DNA of 41,627 nt from Phycisphaerales bacterium (GCA_016764895.1 JAESRA010000139.1:1-41627); one strand, 5' to 3'; shown: positions 8,591-17,934, counted from the stretch's first letter. Program-made: numbers and translations. Notes: generated from the sequence alone by a model not told the origin.

Positions 8591-9651
8591 GGCTTCTTCA
8601 CCGGGCTTGCGGCGTCTGACACACTGGCGTCGGGCGAGATAACCTGGGTTGAGAGTTTGAGATCAAGCATCTTCACGCCTTTGATATAATCTGTCAGCAC
8701 GACCCGACGGACTTGTGTGAGTGAGGTGACCGTCTCGTTCATCTGTTGCAGCGCTTGATGGATCAACTCGAGCTGCCTGCTGCTTGCATGATCATAGCTG
8801 GGTGATTTGGTAACCATGCGAAGTTGGAGTTCGATGATCGCGATGGCGGTATTGAGCTCATGATTCAGCGTCCTGGCGACTTGATGGAGTGTTTCAACCT
8901 TCCGCTGCTCATTGGATTGGAGTTGCTGGGCCAGGGTGTTGAAGCCGGTTGCGAGTTCGGCAAACTCGTCGTTGTTCCCGATATCGACACGGTAGTCGTA
9001 TTCTTCCATCGCCAGGCGACGGCTTGCTTCGAGCAGTTGATCGACGGGTTTGAGAACCATTGAGGCCGCGCGAATGAGCAGAATGATGGAGATGTTGATC
9101 AACACAACAAAAACCACCGCAAGACCGATCGCCATTGCCCGGAATCTTGATGTCACCTGGAGTTGTTCTTCTTTCATTCGATCAAACACGAAATCCGAGT
9201 GTCCGAGGATCGCTTGACGCATCTTGTTTGTTGAATCGAGCACTTCTCGCAACTGATCCGTGTCGGTGCCGGATGCAGATTCGACAAACCTGTCAACGCT
9301 CTGTTTCAGATTAATCTGGGCGGTCTTGACGCTGGCGAAATGTTCTTCCCCCCCCGGCTCGCCCGAATAATAGTGACTCAAACGATCGATTTCACTTATG
9401 ACAAAGTGTGTCGATTTCAGGAGCCGATCATCATTGCTTTGTGAATGGAGAGATTGTTCTAGAATCGTAGTTTCGATCGTTGTGATCGTAACTCCCAGCG
9501 TCTTTGATGCCGCCGTACCGATCACTGAGGTTTCGTTGATGTGCTCTAGATCCCTGAGGACACCCTGCATCAAGAACACTGATAACAGCGCTGTGGCGAG
9601 CATCAATGCGGTGAGCATCGCGAGCATGATGAGTAGTTTTCGTCTGAGCAT
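8587..9651 (-). CDS. HAMP sensor protein with DHp helices but no ATPase domain
   Basis: 354 residues. A membrane helix (about 8-30), a periplasmic helical sensor region (about 31-170), a second membrane helix (about 172-196) and a HAMP domain (to about 250, with VLKPVDQLLEASRRLA) lead into one HisKA-like helical hairpin with LNHELNTAI near residue 264 and the second helix LIHQALQQMNETV. The protein then ends about 90 residues later with no N, G1, F or G2 box, so it has no kinase catalytic domain. The stop overlaps the start of the full histidine kinase. It could be a substrate, a dimer partner or a sensor arm for that kinase. There is no sign of a frameshift joining the two; the next gene begins with its own membrane domain. 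A strong sigma-54 promoter lies immediately upstream. Confidence 0.8.
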   Translation of the reverse strand: MLRRKLLIMLAMLTALMLATALLSVFLMQGVLRDLEHINETSVIGTAASKTLGVTITTIETTILEQSLHSQSNDDRLLKSTHFVISEIDRLSHYYSGEPGGEEHFASVKTAQINLKQSVDRFVESASGTDTDQLREVLDSTNKMRQAILGHSDFVFDRMKEEQLQVTSRFRAMAIGLAVVFVVLINISIILLIRAASMVLKPVDQLLEASRRLAMEEYDYRVDIGNNDEFAELATGFNTLAQQLQSNEQRKVETLHQVARTLNHELNTAIAIIELQLRMVTKSPSYDHASSRQLELIHQALQQMNETVTSLTQVRRVVLTDYIKGVKMLDLKLSTQVISPDASVSDAASPVKKP

Positions 9652-9677
9652 CGACCGGCAATCCTTTATTCAACTCA

Positions 9678-9693
9678 AGCAAATCCCGTACCA
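9678..9693 (-). promoter_or_regulatory. Sigma-54 promoter of the sensor operon
   Basis: The - strand reads TGGTACGGGATTTGCT, matching the TGGCAC-N5-TTGC consensus at all but one position and with exact GG-N10-GC spacing. The expected start of transcription is near 9667, leaving a leader of about 16 bases that still contains AAAGGA before the ATG at 9651. The first 15 bases are identical to the promoter at 18812-18827. It lies just downstream of the NtrC-type activator gene, so the sensor genes may be under feedback control. Confidence 0.75.
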
Positions 9694-9824
9694 CTCCTCC
9701 GCTTCTTGGATCGACGCTCATCTGCCGCACTTACGGTTCGTAGAAAGGTATCCCACTGTCGTGCCCTGCGTATATCGCTCGGATCAGTTCCTATTTTTGA
9801 GAATCCGCGCGTGGGTTCGTTTCT

Positions 9825-11177
9825 TTACTCAAGGTTTTTGGGAATACCCAGTTCTTCACATTTCCGGTAGAGACTGGATATTCCGATCCCGAGACTCTTG
9901 GCGACCTCGGCTTTATCGTGGTGGTGTCTTCGGAGGCAGTGGATGATGTGTTGTCGTTCAAATTGTCGGATCGAATCGCGGAGATCTTCGCCGGAGTCAT
10001 CGTCTTGAAAGTCCACAGCGAATGGCATGTCTTCCAGGCATATCTCGCGTCCCTCAGCAAAAATGATTGCCCGCTCGATGACATTCTCCAATTCTCGGAT
10101 ATTTCCACGCCACGGATGGGTCAGTAGAGCGCGGATCGCGCCGTTGGTGATCCCAGTCACGCTTTTGTTCATTTGAGCAGAATATTTTTCCATAAAGTGA
10201 TGGACGAGAATTGGAATGTCTGATACTCGAGCCGCCAAGCTCGGTATTTGGAGTTTGACAACATCGAGCCGGTACAAAAGGTCTTCGCGGAACTTCCCGT
10301 CTTGGACCATTTTCTCAAGGTCCTGGTTTGATGCGGCGATCACGCGCACATCAATGGGACGCGGCCGAGTATTCCCGACGGGCACGACTACGCGTTCTTC
10401 GAGCACACGCAGCAGCGTGCTTTGGGCACTCATCGGGAGTGATGAAATCTCATCAAGGAACACCGTTCCCCCATTGGCGCTTTCAAAGAATCCGATACGG
10501 TCCTTGACCGCGCCGGTAAAGGCGCCCTTGCTGTGCCCGAACAACTCCGATTCGATCAGGCCTTCAGGGATTCCGCCGCAGTTGACGGCCACGAATGGTT
10601 TGGCACCCGTGATTCCGTTGTAATGGATCGCTTTGGCAAAAAGCTCCTTGCCTGTCCCTGATGCCCCAATGATGAGTACATTGCTTTTGACCGTCGAGAG
10701 CTTGCGGGCCAGCTCAAAGAGTTTGAGCATGTTGGGCGATTCGCTGACCAGGTGATGGAAGTCACTGTCGACCCCGAGCTGTTCTGCCATGATCCGGCGG
10801 TCACGCAAAATATCACTGAACTCGATCGCACGCTGAATCTTAAGCAGGAGATCATCAAACTGCACAGGCTTGAGTAGATAATCCCAAGCCCCGATCCGAA
10901 TCGCAGAAACCGCGTCTTCGACTGTGCCATAGGCGGTCATCATAATGATCGGCGTCTGAGGCGCTAGTTTTTTGAGATGGGCCAGCAGGTTCATCCCATC
11001 CATTTCAGGCATGCGTACATCCGAGAGTACCACATCGACCTCGCGTTCCAGAAGGATCTCGTGGGCAACCCGGCCGTTCTCTGCTTGAAGCGACTCGTAC
11101 CCTTCGTCCTCAAGAAGATTGGCCATCGACTCACGCAAAATAGTTTCATCGTCAACGATGAGTATGACTTTACTCAT
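9825..11177 (-). CDS. NtrC-family sigma-54-dependent response regulator
   Basis: The start at MSKVILIVDDE gives 450 residues and has AAAGGAA 8 bases upstream; the ORF track adds 17 residues that belong to the gene before it. Domains in order: receiver (VLSDVRMPEMDG with the phospho-acceptor aspartate near residue 53, K in YLLKP); AAA+ domain with Walker A GASGTGKE, the sigma-54 contact loop GAFTGA and the RRLDVVKLQIPSL-type region; C-terminal Fis-type helix-turn-helix ending in ISSLYRKCEELGI. It activates transcription by sigma-54 RNA polymerase. It is the last gene of the conduit operon (ATGA overlap with the 12-heme cytochrome). Two nearly identical sigma-54 promoters, one for the sensor genes and one upstream of the 4-heme gene, are its most likely targets, and the kinase at 6932-8590 is the most likely partner. 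Confidence 0.95.
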   Translation of the reverse strand: MSKVILIVDDETILRESMANLLEDEGYESLQAENGRVAHEILLEREVDVVLSDVRMPEMDGMNLLAHLKKLAPQTPIIMMTAYGTVEDAVSAIRIGAWDYLLKPVQFDDLLLKIQRAIEFSDILRDRRIMAEQLGVDSDFHHLVSESPNMLKLFELARKLSTVKSNVLIIGASGTGKELFAKAIHYNGITGAKPFVAVNCGGIPEGLIESELFGHSKGAFTGAVKDRIGFFESANGGTVFLDEISSLPMSAQSTLLRVLEERVVVPVGNTRPRPIDVRVIAASNQDLEKMVQDGKFREDLLYRLDVVKLQIPSLAARVSDIPILVHHFMEKYSAQMNKSVTGITNGAIRALLTHPWRGNIRELENVIERAIIFAEGREICLEDMPFAVDFQDDDSGEDLRDSIRQFERQHIIHCLRRHHHDKAEVAKSLGIGISSLYRKCEELGIPKNLE

Positions 11178-12808
11178 TGGGCGTATTCCTTTGCTGAGTG
11201 GTTCTCTCCATGGCAGCTCATGTAGCATTGCCCCGAAAATATGCCGAGGGATTCATACTTGAGGAAGCCGGTGATCTGATCTGGGAAGACGATCGATGTG
11301 TCAAAGTTAATTAGATGGCTGTTGTTGATGAGGTTGCCTTGTGAGGACGATATACCGTGAGAATCATGGCAAGCCGCACACGAGATATTTTGTTTGAGGT
11401 GGCTGCTGTGCGGGAAGGATCTGTCCGAGAGGATTCCATCATTTCCATCTCTCCAGTGGCAGGTGTAGCAGAGCGCGTAGGCCAAGGCGCTCTCTGGTGT
11501 GTTGTCCGCTGTTTCATAACGGGCAATCAGCAGCGGTTCCTCGTTGGATCCATGCACGCCATTGGGACCAGAGCCCCCGGCCAATTTGCTGGTATCAGAA
11601 CCATGACAATCACTGCAGTGCATCACGCTGCTTTCGGTCCATCCAGGCTTGAGACTCGGCACATTGGAATTATACCCTGGACCCACGATTGGATGGGATG
11701 AAACCGCCGAAGATGCGAACTCTAACCGGGTATTGGATTGCGTTATTTGCCTTGAAACATAGGGTGGAATTCCCGCTGGCTGATCGCCGTGGCATTTGAA
11801 GCAGACCTCATACTCGGCACTGGCTTTGGTGATCCATGCGCCCGAGGCGTTGATCCCGCTCACCTGACCCAGACTCGGATGGATCACCGGAGCCTCGGCC
11901 GTGCCTGGCATCATTGAGTGGGGATCATGGCAATCCGTGCACGACACCTGCCCGCCTGAGGGACCAGAGGAAAGAGTGTCCAACACCGAACCCGTGATAT
12001 TGTGGGTGCTGAACTTCTGGATATCGGCCTGGATGTTGCTTTCGCTGAGGAGAAAATTGTGGCATGTGAGGCAAGTGGCGGTGATGCCATCGGCGGTAAG
12101 AAGATACGGCCCGCTGGGTGAAGTATGGGGCTGATGGCAACTGCTGCATTCGTTGTGGGCGGCGACCGAGGTGATGGGCATCTGGTGGCATGTATAACAC
12201 AAGGCCGAGTCGGTGTTGTCCATCACCAAGAAATCGCCGAACGAGTTGTCGTGGACATCATGGCAGGTGGTGCATTGGAGTTCGCTGTTGGCGTCGAGTT
12301 TGACCTCAGGAGGCAACAAGTTTGGATCAATCAGATGCGGGTTGTTGGGAAGCAGCAGAGTGTCGTAGGGGAATGAGATGGGATGATCGTCGGAAAGATC
12401 GGTTCCTAGATTCGAAGAACCTGGGGGAAGCGTGGTAATCCCGGCTGACATTTGAATGTTCTGATCTCGTGAGATCACACTGCCCACCGCAATCGTTCCG
12501 TCGTGGCAGGACAGGCACATCTTGGACGAACCCGTGGGCTGGCCCGGATTGGCATCGAGAGAACTGCTTGTGTATACCGAATATGCGGAGACGGGGAGGT
12601 AGCGGTTCCAAAGGGGCTGAATCAACGACGCGTTGTGCGAGGTGTGACAGAAAATACAAACCTGCGCTTCGGTTGCTGCGCGGACAGGGCCTGATCCCCC
12701 GGCCGAGAGATTGTGCGGCGTATCGAGAATGCTCTGCCCCTGCCCCATCGCCATGGCGCTGGAGAAACACACAACAAACAGAACACCGAGTTGATGGATT
12801 GATTTCAC
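11174..12808 (-). CDS. 12-heme cytochrome c
   Basis: 544 residues with a GTG start that overlaps the stop of the NHL gene (GTGA); GGAGG lies 7 bases upstream. A signal peptide ends near AMAMGQ. Heme sites: eleven CXXCH (CIFCH, CLSCH, CTTCH, CYTCH, CSSCH, CLTCH, CTDCH, CFKCH, CSDCH, CYTCH, CAACH) and a final CX3CH (CYMSCH). The first 200 residues repeat the plan of the 4-heme protein at 18071-18718: CHTxHNA, LWN, CLSCHDGTIA and GTDLxDDHPI. In the same operon as an outer-membrane barrel and two NHL proteins, it could be the cell-surface or pore-embedded cytochrome of an electron conduit. Whether it crosses the membrane or is secreted cannot be decided here; I see no lipobox. Confidence 0.9.
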   Translation of the reverse strand: MKSIHQLGVLFVVCFSSAMAMGQGQSILDTPHNLSAGGSGPVRAATEAQVCIFCHTSHNASLIQPLWNRYLPVSAYSVYTSSSLDANPGQPTGSSKMCLSCHDGTIAVGSVISRDQNIQMSAGITTLPPGSSNLGTDLSDDHPISFPYDTLLLPNNPHLIDPNLLPPEVKLDANSELQCTTCHDVHDNSFGDFLVMDNTDSALCYTCHQMPITSVAAHNECSSCHQPHTSPSGPYLLTADGITATCLTCHNFLLSESNIQADIQKFSTHNITGSVLDTLSSGPSGGQVSCTDCHDPHSMMPGTAEAPVIHPSLGQVSGINASGAWITKASAEYEVCFKCHGDQPAGIPPYVSRQITQSNTRLEFASSAVSSHPIVGPGYNSNVPSLKPGWTESSVMHCSDCHGSDTSKLAGGSGPNGVHGSNEEPLLIARYETADNTPESALAYALCYTCHWRDGNDGILSDRSFPHSSHLKQNISCAACHDSHGISSSQGNLINNSHLINFDTSIVFPDQITGFLKYESLGIFSGQCYMSCHGENHSAKEYAQ

Positions 12809-13908
12809 TGCTGATCCTCCGGAAGATAACGGAATACCTGAAGTCTCTGATTATAGGAGTCGGCGACCCAGATGAGATTGTTCCGATCAATATGAATCCC
12901 GGTCGGGAGCCAGAACTGACCGGGCCCGTGCCCCTCTTGACCAAAGGAAAGCAGCAAGCTGCCCTGGGTATCAAAGATTTGCACTGATTCGAAATGCGAA
13001 TCAATTACATAGAGATGCCCATCTTGATCGAATGCAATGCCCTTTGGGTGTGAGAAAAAACCAGGCACATCGCCTTTTTCGCCTATTTGCCGTATGGGAT
13101 TGAGATCGGGATCAAAGACCTGCACACGGAAATTGAGTGAATCGCTCACATACAACGAGCCATCGTCGGTCATCGCGACATTGGTCGGAAAGTTAAACTC
13201 GCCCAGCGATGTCCCGCGTTTCCCGATTCTTTGAAGCAACTCACCATCAAATGAAAGCACGGCGATCTGATGGGCTCCGGTATCGGCAACAAATATCCGA
13301 TGAGTAGCCGGGTCCATCACGATCCCGCTGGGCTTGTTGAGTTGGCCGTCTCCGATCGTCCCTTGATACTCGCCGACCGAACTAAAAACATGAATAATCC
13401 CCGCAGCGGCATCTGATACAAGAAGGCGTCCGAGTGAATCAAAGAAAATTCCGACCGGCTGTGCAAATGAACCCTCAAGAGGGTCTGGCTTCCATTGCTC
13501 ATAGGACCTGGATTCAAGATCAAAGACATGCACGAGCTGCGCGTTGGAATCGCACACAAAGACACGACCGGCCCCGTCGCTGCAAACCGCAAAAGGAGTG
13601 AGCATGGCCTTGGTTGATTCTTGGCCGAACAGCGTCTCGGCGAGCGATTTGAACATTGATTTGCCAGGCTTGAGATCCTCCTCGCCCATAAGTGAACCCA
13701 CATACTCGATCCGTCCTACTTCAGGCGGCGAGGGCCAAACCAACGGCGTCTCCAACGGTTCAAAGATCACCCCCTTGGGCTGAGAACACCCTGCGATGGG
13801 CAAGGCCAGAAACAACACCACAACCAAGAACCGCCAACTGTAAAAAATGCGTGCCGGGTCTGGAATAAATGCTGTGGGGAACATGGAAATGTTGGTGTTT
13901 GTGCTCAT
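12805..13908 (-). CDS. NHL-repeat beta-propeller lipoprotein
   Basis: 367 residues. A hydrophobic N-terminus ends in the lipobox LPIAGC, so it should be a lipid-anchored envelope protein. From about residue 100 to the end there are six NHL-type repeats (LTPFAVCSDGAGRVFVCDS, FAQPVGIFFDSLGRLLVSD, LNKPSGIVMDPATHRIFVAD and three more), making a six-bladed propeller with no catalytic motif. Propellers of this type serve as protein-protein or ligand platforms. The ribosome binding site is AGGA 8 bases before ATG. It sits between the beta-barrel gene and the 12-heme gene with a four-base overlap to the latter, and a second NHL lipoprotein starts the operon. The two may dock the cytochromes at the outer membrane; this is inference from context. 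Confidence 0.85.
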   Translation of the reverse strand: MSTNTNISMFPTAFIPDPARIFYSWRFLVVVLFLALPIAGCSQPKGVIFEPLETPLVWPSPPEVGRIEYVGSLMGEEDLKPGKSMFKSLAETLFGQESTKAMLTPFAVCSDGAGRVFVCDSNAQLVHVFDLESRSYEQWKPDPLEGSFAQPVGIFFDSLGRLLVSDAAAGIIHVFSSVGEYQGTIGDGQLNKPSGIVMDPATHRIFVADTGAHQIAVLSFDGELLQRIGKRGTSLGEFNFPTNVAMTDDGSLYVSDSLNFRVQVFDPDLNPIRQIGEKGDVPGFFSHPKGIAFDQDGHLYVIDSHFESVQIFDTQGSLLLSFGQEGHGPGQFWLPTGIHIDRNNLIWVADSYNQRLQVFRYLPEDQQ

Positions 13909-13932
13909 GTGTATATTCCTGAGTTCTCGGGA

Positions 13933-15966
13933 TCAGAACTCTCTGCGTGCCCCAAAGGTCAGTGTTTGAGATGTGGCGTCCCGTGTATTGCTTGTGATCC
14001 ACGAGCCCCGCAAGGAGCCATAGAGCACCGTCTGGCGGTGCCTCCAGTTGATATCCATGGATACTTCGTAGGCATCCGAATTTGAGCCCATGCTGTCATT
14101 CTCGGTTCTCCAGGTCCCCGATATAGAACTCCTCAACCGCTCACGATGCTTGGTGGCCCATCGGGATGTGATATTGGTGACCGTAGTCCGAAGATCGTCA
14201 TCAACCCGGTCGGTTTCTTGGAAATAGGCATTGATTGATATTGAATTTTTATTGTTGATCCGATTGTTGTACCGCCCTTCAAAGCGAATCGTGTTAAACG
14301 GCGAAAGCGTGCTGTCATGGATCTGATACTCGGCGGTCAAAGAAACATGACCAAGATCATAATCGACACCAACAATCAGATCGTCAAACTCATTCTCCTG
14401 GAACGCGACAAGCCCGATGACGGATCGGTTTTGAGTTTGATTGCGGTACCGGACATACGGGCTCAATCCACGGAGTGGTCCATCGACAAACCTGTAGCGG
14501 ACGGTTGTCCCGAAGCCCAGTGTATCGGTGGTGTTCTCGGGCTCGGGGCCGATTTGGTAGGTAATGAGCACCGATTGCCCCCCAGCGATCGCCCCGCCGA
14601 GTACGCGGGTAATTTCGATACTGTCGCCCAACACACGGACCGTGTAGTCGGCGCCTTCTAGATAAATGATCAGCCCGGGGAGATCGGTGATCACAATTGA
14701 TGCGGAAACGATGTTGCGCCGGGCCAGAGTGATGATCCCTGATGGACCAAAGGAGTACGGCTCATCGGTGATGAAGATCGAAGCACCCCGTTCGCCATCG
14801 CTCTGATGGTTGTAGTTCACATTGGCCGAGGCGTGGATAACGCCTTTGGGTACTTTTTTCTGGTACTTCAACGCAAGATTCCCGAAGTATTGCGTACTCT
14901 CAAAGTTGCCCTCAGAAATACTGAGCATACTGGCGCCGATTTCTCCGGATGTTGTCAAACTGTCGAATAGATCATGGCGAAAACTCGCAACTCCGCGATG
15001 CGTTGTCTGATCGCTCAACCTTCGTTTTTGCTGATCGAACAGGTAGACATACTTGGTCTCGAAGGTTTTTGAATGTGCGAGCCGCAGCGTTTCGTCTAGC
15101 CGGTATCGGTCAACGGGGAACAGCCCCGATTCTTGGTATATTCTGAAAGCCGAGCGAATGCTGTGCTGTGAGTCGGCCCCGAAGTCATAGGTGTGGTTGA
15201 TGAATGCGTCGTGTTTTGTAAACGAGTTTGGGGCAAGAATCTGTCCGGCCTCGTCAACAATTGAGAGCGTGTAGTCCCACCAGAATCGGTGACCGTTGGT
15301 CGCCCTGATCCGGCCTTGCCATGCGAATGAATCTTGAATAATCTCAGAATCGGTTCCGCTGAATCGGCCTGTCTGTATCTGCTCGCGATGGAAGTATTGG
15401 AACTGTTGTGGCAAGAAGTCGGAGTTCAGCAAGAGCCGAACCCCGTGTTCGGTGCTGATACTATCGAGCGAATCGGCGAACTGACGATCAAGAAGAACCT
15501 GGGATCGCCTCGAATAAATGGTCAGCGGTGTTTTACTCCGGCCAAGAATAAGAGCACTCACATCATACTCGCTGACCGATTCGGAGGTCCTGGTTTCATT
15601 GCTCAGTGTATCAGAGTCAATGCTTTCTTGTGAGAGCCGGAAGTTGACATTCAGATCAAGACTGATGAGGTTCGGGTCTCCGATGAACGCCTCGGTGGTG
15701 ATACCGAGTGATTCTCGGAACAGGTTCTCGACCGTCTTGGTCGTCACCCCGGCGCTGTTGGTGCTCTCATCAAGGCGGTATCTCCAGTAGCCCTCTATTG
15801 AAATTTCCAAGCGGACAACCTCGAAATACTTCAAGTCATCTCGTTGCCCGATGATAATCGGTCCGCCGTCCTGTGCCCATCCGACCGATGACACCAAAAT
15901 CATGCAGGTAGCCATCGCCCTGAGCAGCAGCCGTAAACCAACAAATTCGGTACGCTCAAGAGCCAT
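13933..15966 (-). CDS. Outer-membrane beta-barrel (porin-like) protein
   Basis: The start at MALERTEFV gives 677 residues. It overlaps the upstream 5-heme gene by 11 bases and has AAGGGG upstream; the ORF track start lies deep inside that gene. A signal peptide ends near SVGWAQ. The rest is dominated by alternating hydrophobic/polar strands separated by polar turns, and the protein ends in the aromatic strand LTFGARREF, the usual signature for outer-membrane insertion. A stretch near the middle (YTVRVLGDSIEITR, then VLITYQI) looks like an added beta-sandwich segment. No heme motif and no TonB box are seen. Lying between a 5-heme and a 12-heme cytochrome, it is a good candidate for the pore of a porin-cytochrome conduit (role comparable to MtrB or OmbB, without visible sequence identity to either). 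Confidence 0.75.
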   Translation of the reverse strand: MALERTEFVGLRLLLRAMATCMILVSSVGWAQDGGPIIIGQRDDLKYFEVVRLEISIEGYWRYRLDESTNSAGVTTKTVENLFRESLGITTEAFIGDPNLISLDLNVNFRLSQESIDSDTLSNETRTSESVSEYDVSALILGRSKTPLTIYSRRSQVLLDRQFADSLDSISTEHGVRLLLNSDFLPQQFQYFHREQIQTGRFSGTDSEIIQDSFAWQGRIRATNGHRFWWDYTLSIVDEAGQILAPNSFTKHDAFINHTYDFGADSQHSIRSAFRIYQESGLFPVDRYRLDETLRLAHSKTFETKYVYLFDQQKRRLSDQTTHRGVASFRHDLFDSLTTSGEIGASMLSISEGNFESTQYFGNLALKYQKKVPKGVIHASANVNYNHQSDGERGASIFITDEPYSFGPSGIITLARRNIVSASIVITDLPGLIIYLEGADYTVRVLGDSIEITRVLGGAIAGGQSVLITYQIGPEPENTTDTLGFGTTVRYRFVDGPLRGLSPYVRYRNQTQNRSVIGLVAFQENEFDDLIVGVDYDLGHVSLTAEYQIHDSTLSPFNTIRFEGRYNNRINNKNSISINAYFQETDRVDDDLRTTVTNITSRWATKHRERLRSSISGTWRTENDSMGSNSDAYEVSMDINWRHRQTVLYGSLRGSWITSNTRDATSQTLTFGARREF

Positions 15967-16645
15967 GGTCCCCTTCCGGCTGGAGTATTGATGAACCCGA
16001 CTGCCCGGACTCTTGAAGATCGCTTTGCTCAGTTCCCGATTTATCAGTGGGATCCGAATCAAGTTTCGATACACTGAGAAGGAAGAATGGGGAATCCCCG
16101 CCGTGTCCGGCGTGACAGTCGATGCAGTTTCTCTCAAGGTCTGAATGGGACAGATTCAGCCCATCATCTTTGACTTCATGGCATTGGGTACACATGCCCG
16201 GGCCATCATCTCTGAGAAGATTCGCAAGTGCCGAGTAATGCGGGTTATGACACATCAAACAAGCCTCGCCAAGGACCGCGCCATGCATGTAGGAATACTC
16301 ATAGGCAACACCAACATGACATTTAGAACACATGCTTGAATCGTTCTTGGCGAGCGTCATGTCCGAAGGATCTGCGTGGCACTCTAAACACGCTTCTTGG
16401 GTGAACGGCTGGTGCTCAGAATAAGTTGGACTCTGGGCCACTGCCAACCCGCCGAACCGATCCGGGGCATTAGGATCGGGCACACCATCAAAAAAGAAAC
16501 TGAGCATCTTGTAGTTTTTTTCGACACTGCATCCACCCCACCACAGCAACAGCGTGCCCGCAGCAAGAGCAACCAGTATAAACGGCTGAATCTTCCGCAG
16601 GAACTTATCCACCTCTTTCCGTATGGCTGATTTGCCCTTGGACAT
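15956..16645 (-). CDS. Membrane-anchored 5-heme cytochrome c
   Basis: 229 residues, with AGGAG 8 bases before ATG. One N-terminal membrane segment (about residues 20-38, ending LLWWGGC) anchors it; the WGGC could be a poor lipobox. It continues with the YKMLSFFFDGVPDP segment and five CXXCH motifs (CLECH, CSKCH, CLMCH, CTQCH, CIDCH), then a low-complexity acidic/serine tail of about 40 residues. The small size and anchor suggest a periplasm-facing cytochrome that feeds electrons to the barrel complex. The gene follows the NHL lipoprotein gene by 11 bases and overlaps the barrel gene. The tail has no heme site and could be a spacer or a docking segment. Confidence 0.85.
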   Translation of the reverse strand: MSKGKSAIRKEVDKFLRKIQPFILVALAAGTLLLWWGGCSVEKNYKMLSFFFDGVPDPNAPDRFGGLAVAQSPTYSEHQPFTQEACLECHADPSDMTLAKNDSSMCSKCHVGVAYEYSYMHGAVLGEACLMCHNPHYSALANLLRDDGPGMCTQCHEVKDDGLNLSHSDLERNCIDCHAGHGGDSPFFLLSVSKLDSDPTDKSGTEQSDLQESGQSGSSILQPEGDHGS

Positions 16646-16656
16646 CAGGCAATCTC

Positions 16657-17934
16657 CTACGGGGAGTTCGGTTCTACGGATTCTTCTTCTGCACTTTCAT
16701 TGATACCCTGCACCTCAGGAATATCGTTGGTCAGTGCGTTGGTCTCACCATCCTCTTGGACACCCGATGGCACACCAGAGCTTTGCCCGGCAATGTCGTC
16801 GGTGGTCATTCCTTCCCGGAGTTGGCCAAAGGCAAATACACTGATCTTATTTGGACCGAACTGATTGGTCACAATCACAATCTGCTCGGCCTTGAACGCG
16901 GGATGGATGTACTCTTGGAAATACTCCATATCTTGATCGGTTGTGCATACGCCCGCCGGGAGATTCATGGCCCCTGGATGACCGCCGCCAGACCCAAAGA
17001 ACATCAGTACCTGCCCATCGCTATTAAACATCTGAACATTGTCAAACGCGGCGTCGGCGACATACACAATGCCACCACTATCGACAGACAGGTGCTTGGG
17101 CCTGACAAATAAACCCGCAGAGTCCCCGATCGTCCCCACCGCTTTGATAAAATTACCATCGTTATCAAATTTTTGCAGACGGCACTTAATGACATCGCTG
17201 ACATAGACGAACCCTTCGTCATCCACATCAATGCCAAGCGGGCGTACAAAAAACCCGTCTTCTCCGCCAGGGCCTCCGATGGTACGGAGTTGAGCCCCAT
17301 CATGCCGGCTCAAAACCAAAACACTCTGGGTCCCAAAGTCCGAGACATAGAGCTCGTCTCCATGGATCGCAATCCCCACAGGTTTGAATCCTGAGTGCCC
17401 AAAAGACTTGACATGGCGTTCGTTTGCATCAAATACAAAGATGACACCACGGACCGCGTCTGCGACATACTTCATCCCGTCCGGGGAGATCGCGACATCG
17501 GTGGGCTGGGCCATTCCGCCAAGGCCACTGGTGGTCAGAATCCGGGTCTGACGCTTTTTGAGATCGAGAACAACAAGGCCCGGGTTACGGATATCACAGA
17601 TGTAAATTTTCCCGTCCCACATCTCGACCCCATAGGGCTTATTGATGGGGAGGACACTCGAATCTTTCCCATAGATCAGATCGTCGAGCTTGCTCCGTTT
17701 GAGTTCAATGTCCGAACTGTATCGGTAAGAAACAAGAAACTGCACACGGGGCTCGGCGGGGAACAAGGGCCAGAATGAGTACTGACGATCTTCTTTCGCC
17801 ACGACCCGGCTCGGTGTTGAGGCGCATCCGATGACAAGCATGCTTGCCATAAAGAGACATGAGAACAATAAAAAATGGCGTACAACGGTAGAAGCGATCA
17901 TCGGAGCCCAGGCGGCTTGTTCGGCGGTTCTCAT
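16657..17934 (-). CDS. NHL-repeat beta-propeller lipoprotein, first gene of conduit operon
   Basis: I choose MRTAEQAAW as the start (425 residues), with GAGG 9 bases upstream; the ORF track start 20 codons earlier lacks such a site. A hydrophobic segment ends in the lipobox VIGC. Residues about 60-370 form NHL-type blades (INKPYGVEMWDGKIYICD, MAQPTDVAISPDGMKYVAD, FVRPLGIDVDDEGFVYVSD, FVRPKHLSVDSGGIVYVAD). The C-terminal 60 residues are acidic and low complexity. It is distantly similar in plan to the other NHL protein of the operon but longer. It may hold the electron-conduit components together or bind a surface ligand. It lies 136 bases after the 4-heme gene, so it could be read from the sigma-54 promoter upstream of that gene. 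Confidence 0.85.
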   Translation of the reverse strand: MRTAEQAAWAPMIASTVVRHFLLFSCLFMASMLVIGCASTPSRVVAKEDRQYSFWPLFPAEPRVQFLVSYRYSSDIELKRSKLDDLIYGKDSSVLPINKPYGVEMWDGKIYICDIRNPGLVVLDLKKRQTRILTTSGLGGMAQPTDVAISPDGMKYVADAVRGVIFVFDANERHVKSFGHSGFKPVGIAIHGDELYVSDFGTQSVLVLSRHDGAQLRTIGGPGGEDGFFVRPLGIDVDDEGFVYVSDVIKCRLQKFDNDGNFIKAVGTIGDSAGLFVRPKHLSVDSGGIVYVADAAFDNVQMFNSDGQVLMFFGSGGGHPGAMNLPAGVCTTDQDMEYFQEYIHPAFKAEQIVIVTNQFGPNKISVFAFGQLREGMTTDDIAGQSSGVPSGVQEDGETNALTNDIPEVQGINESAEEESVEPNSP

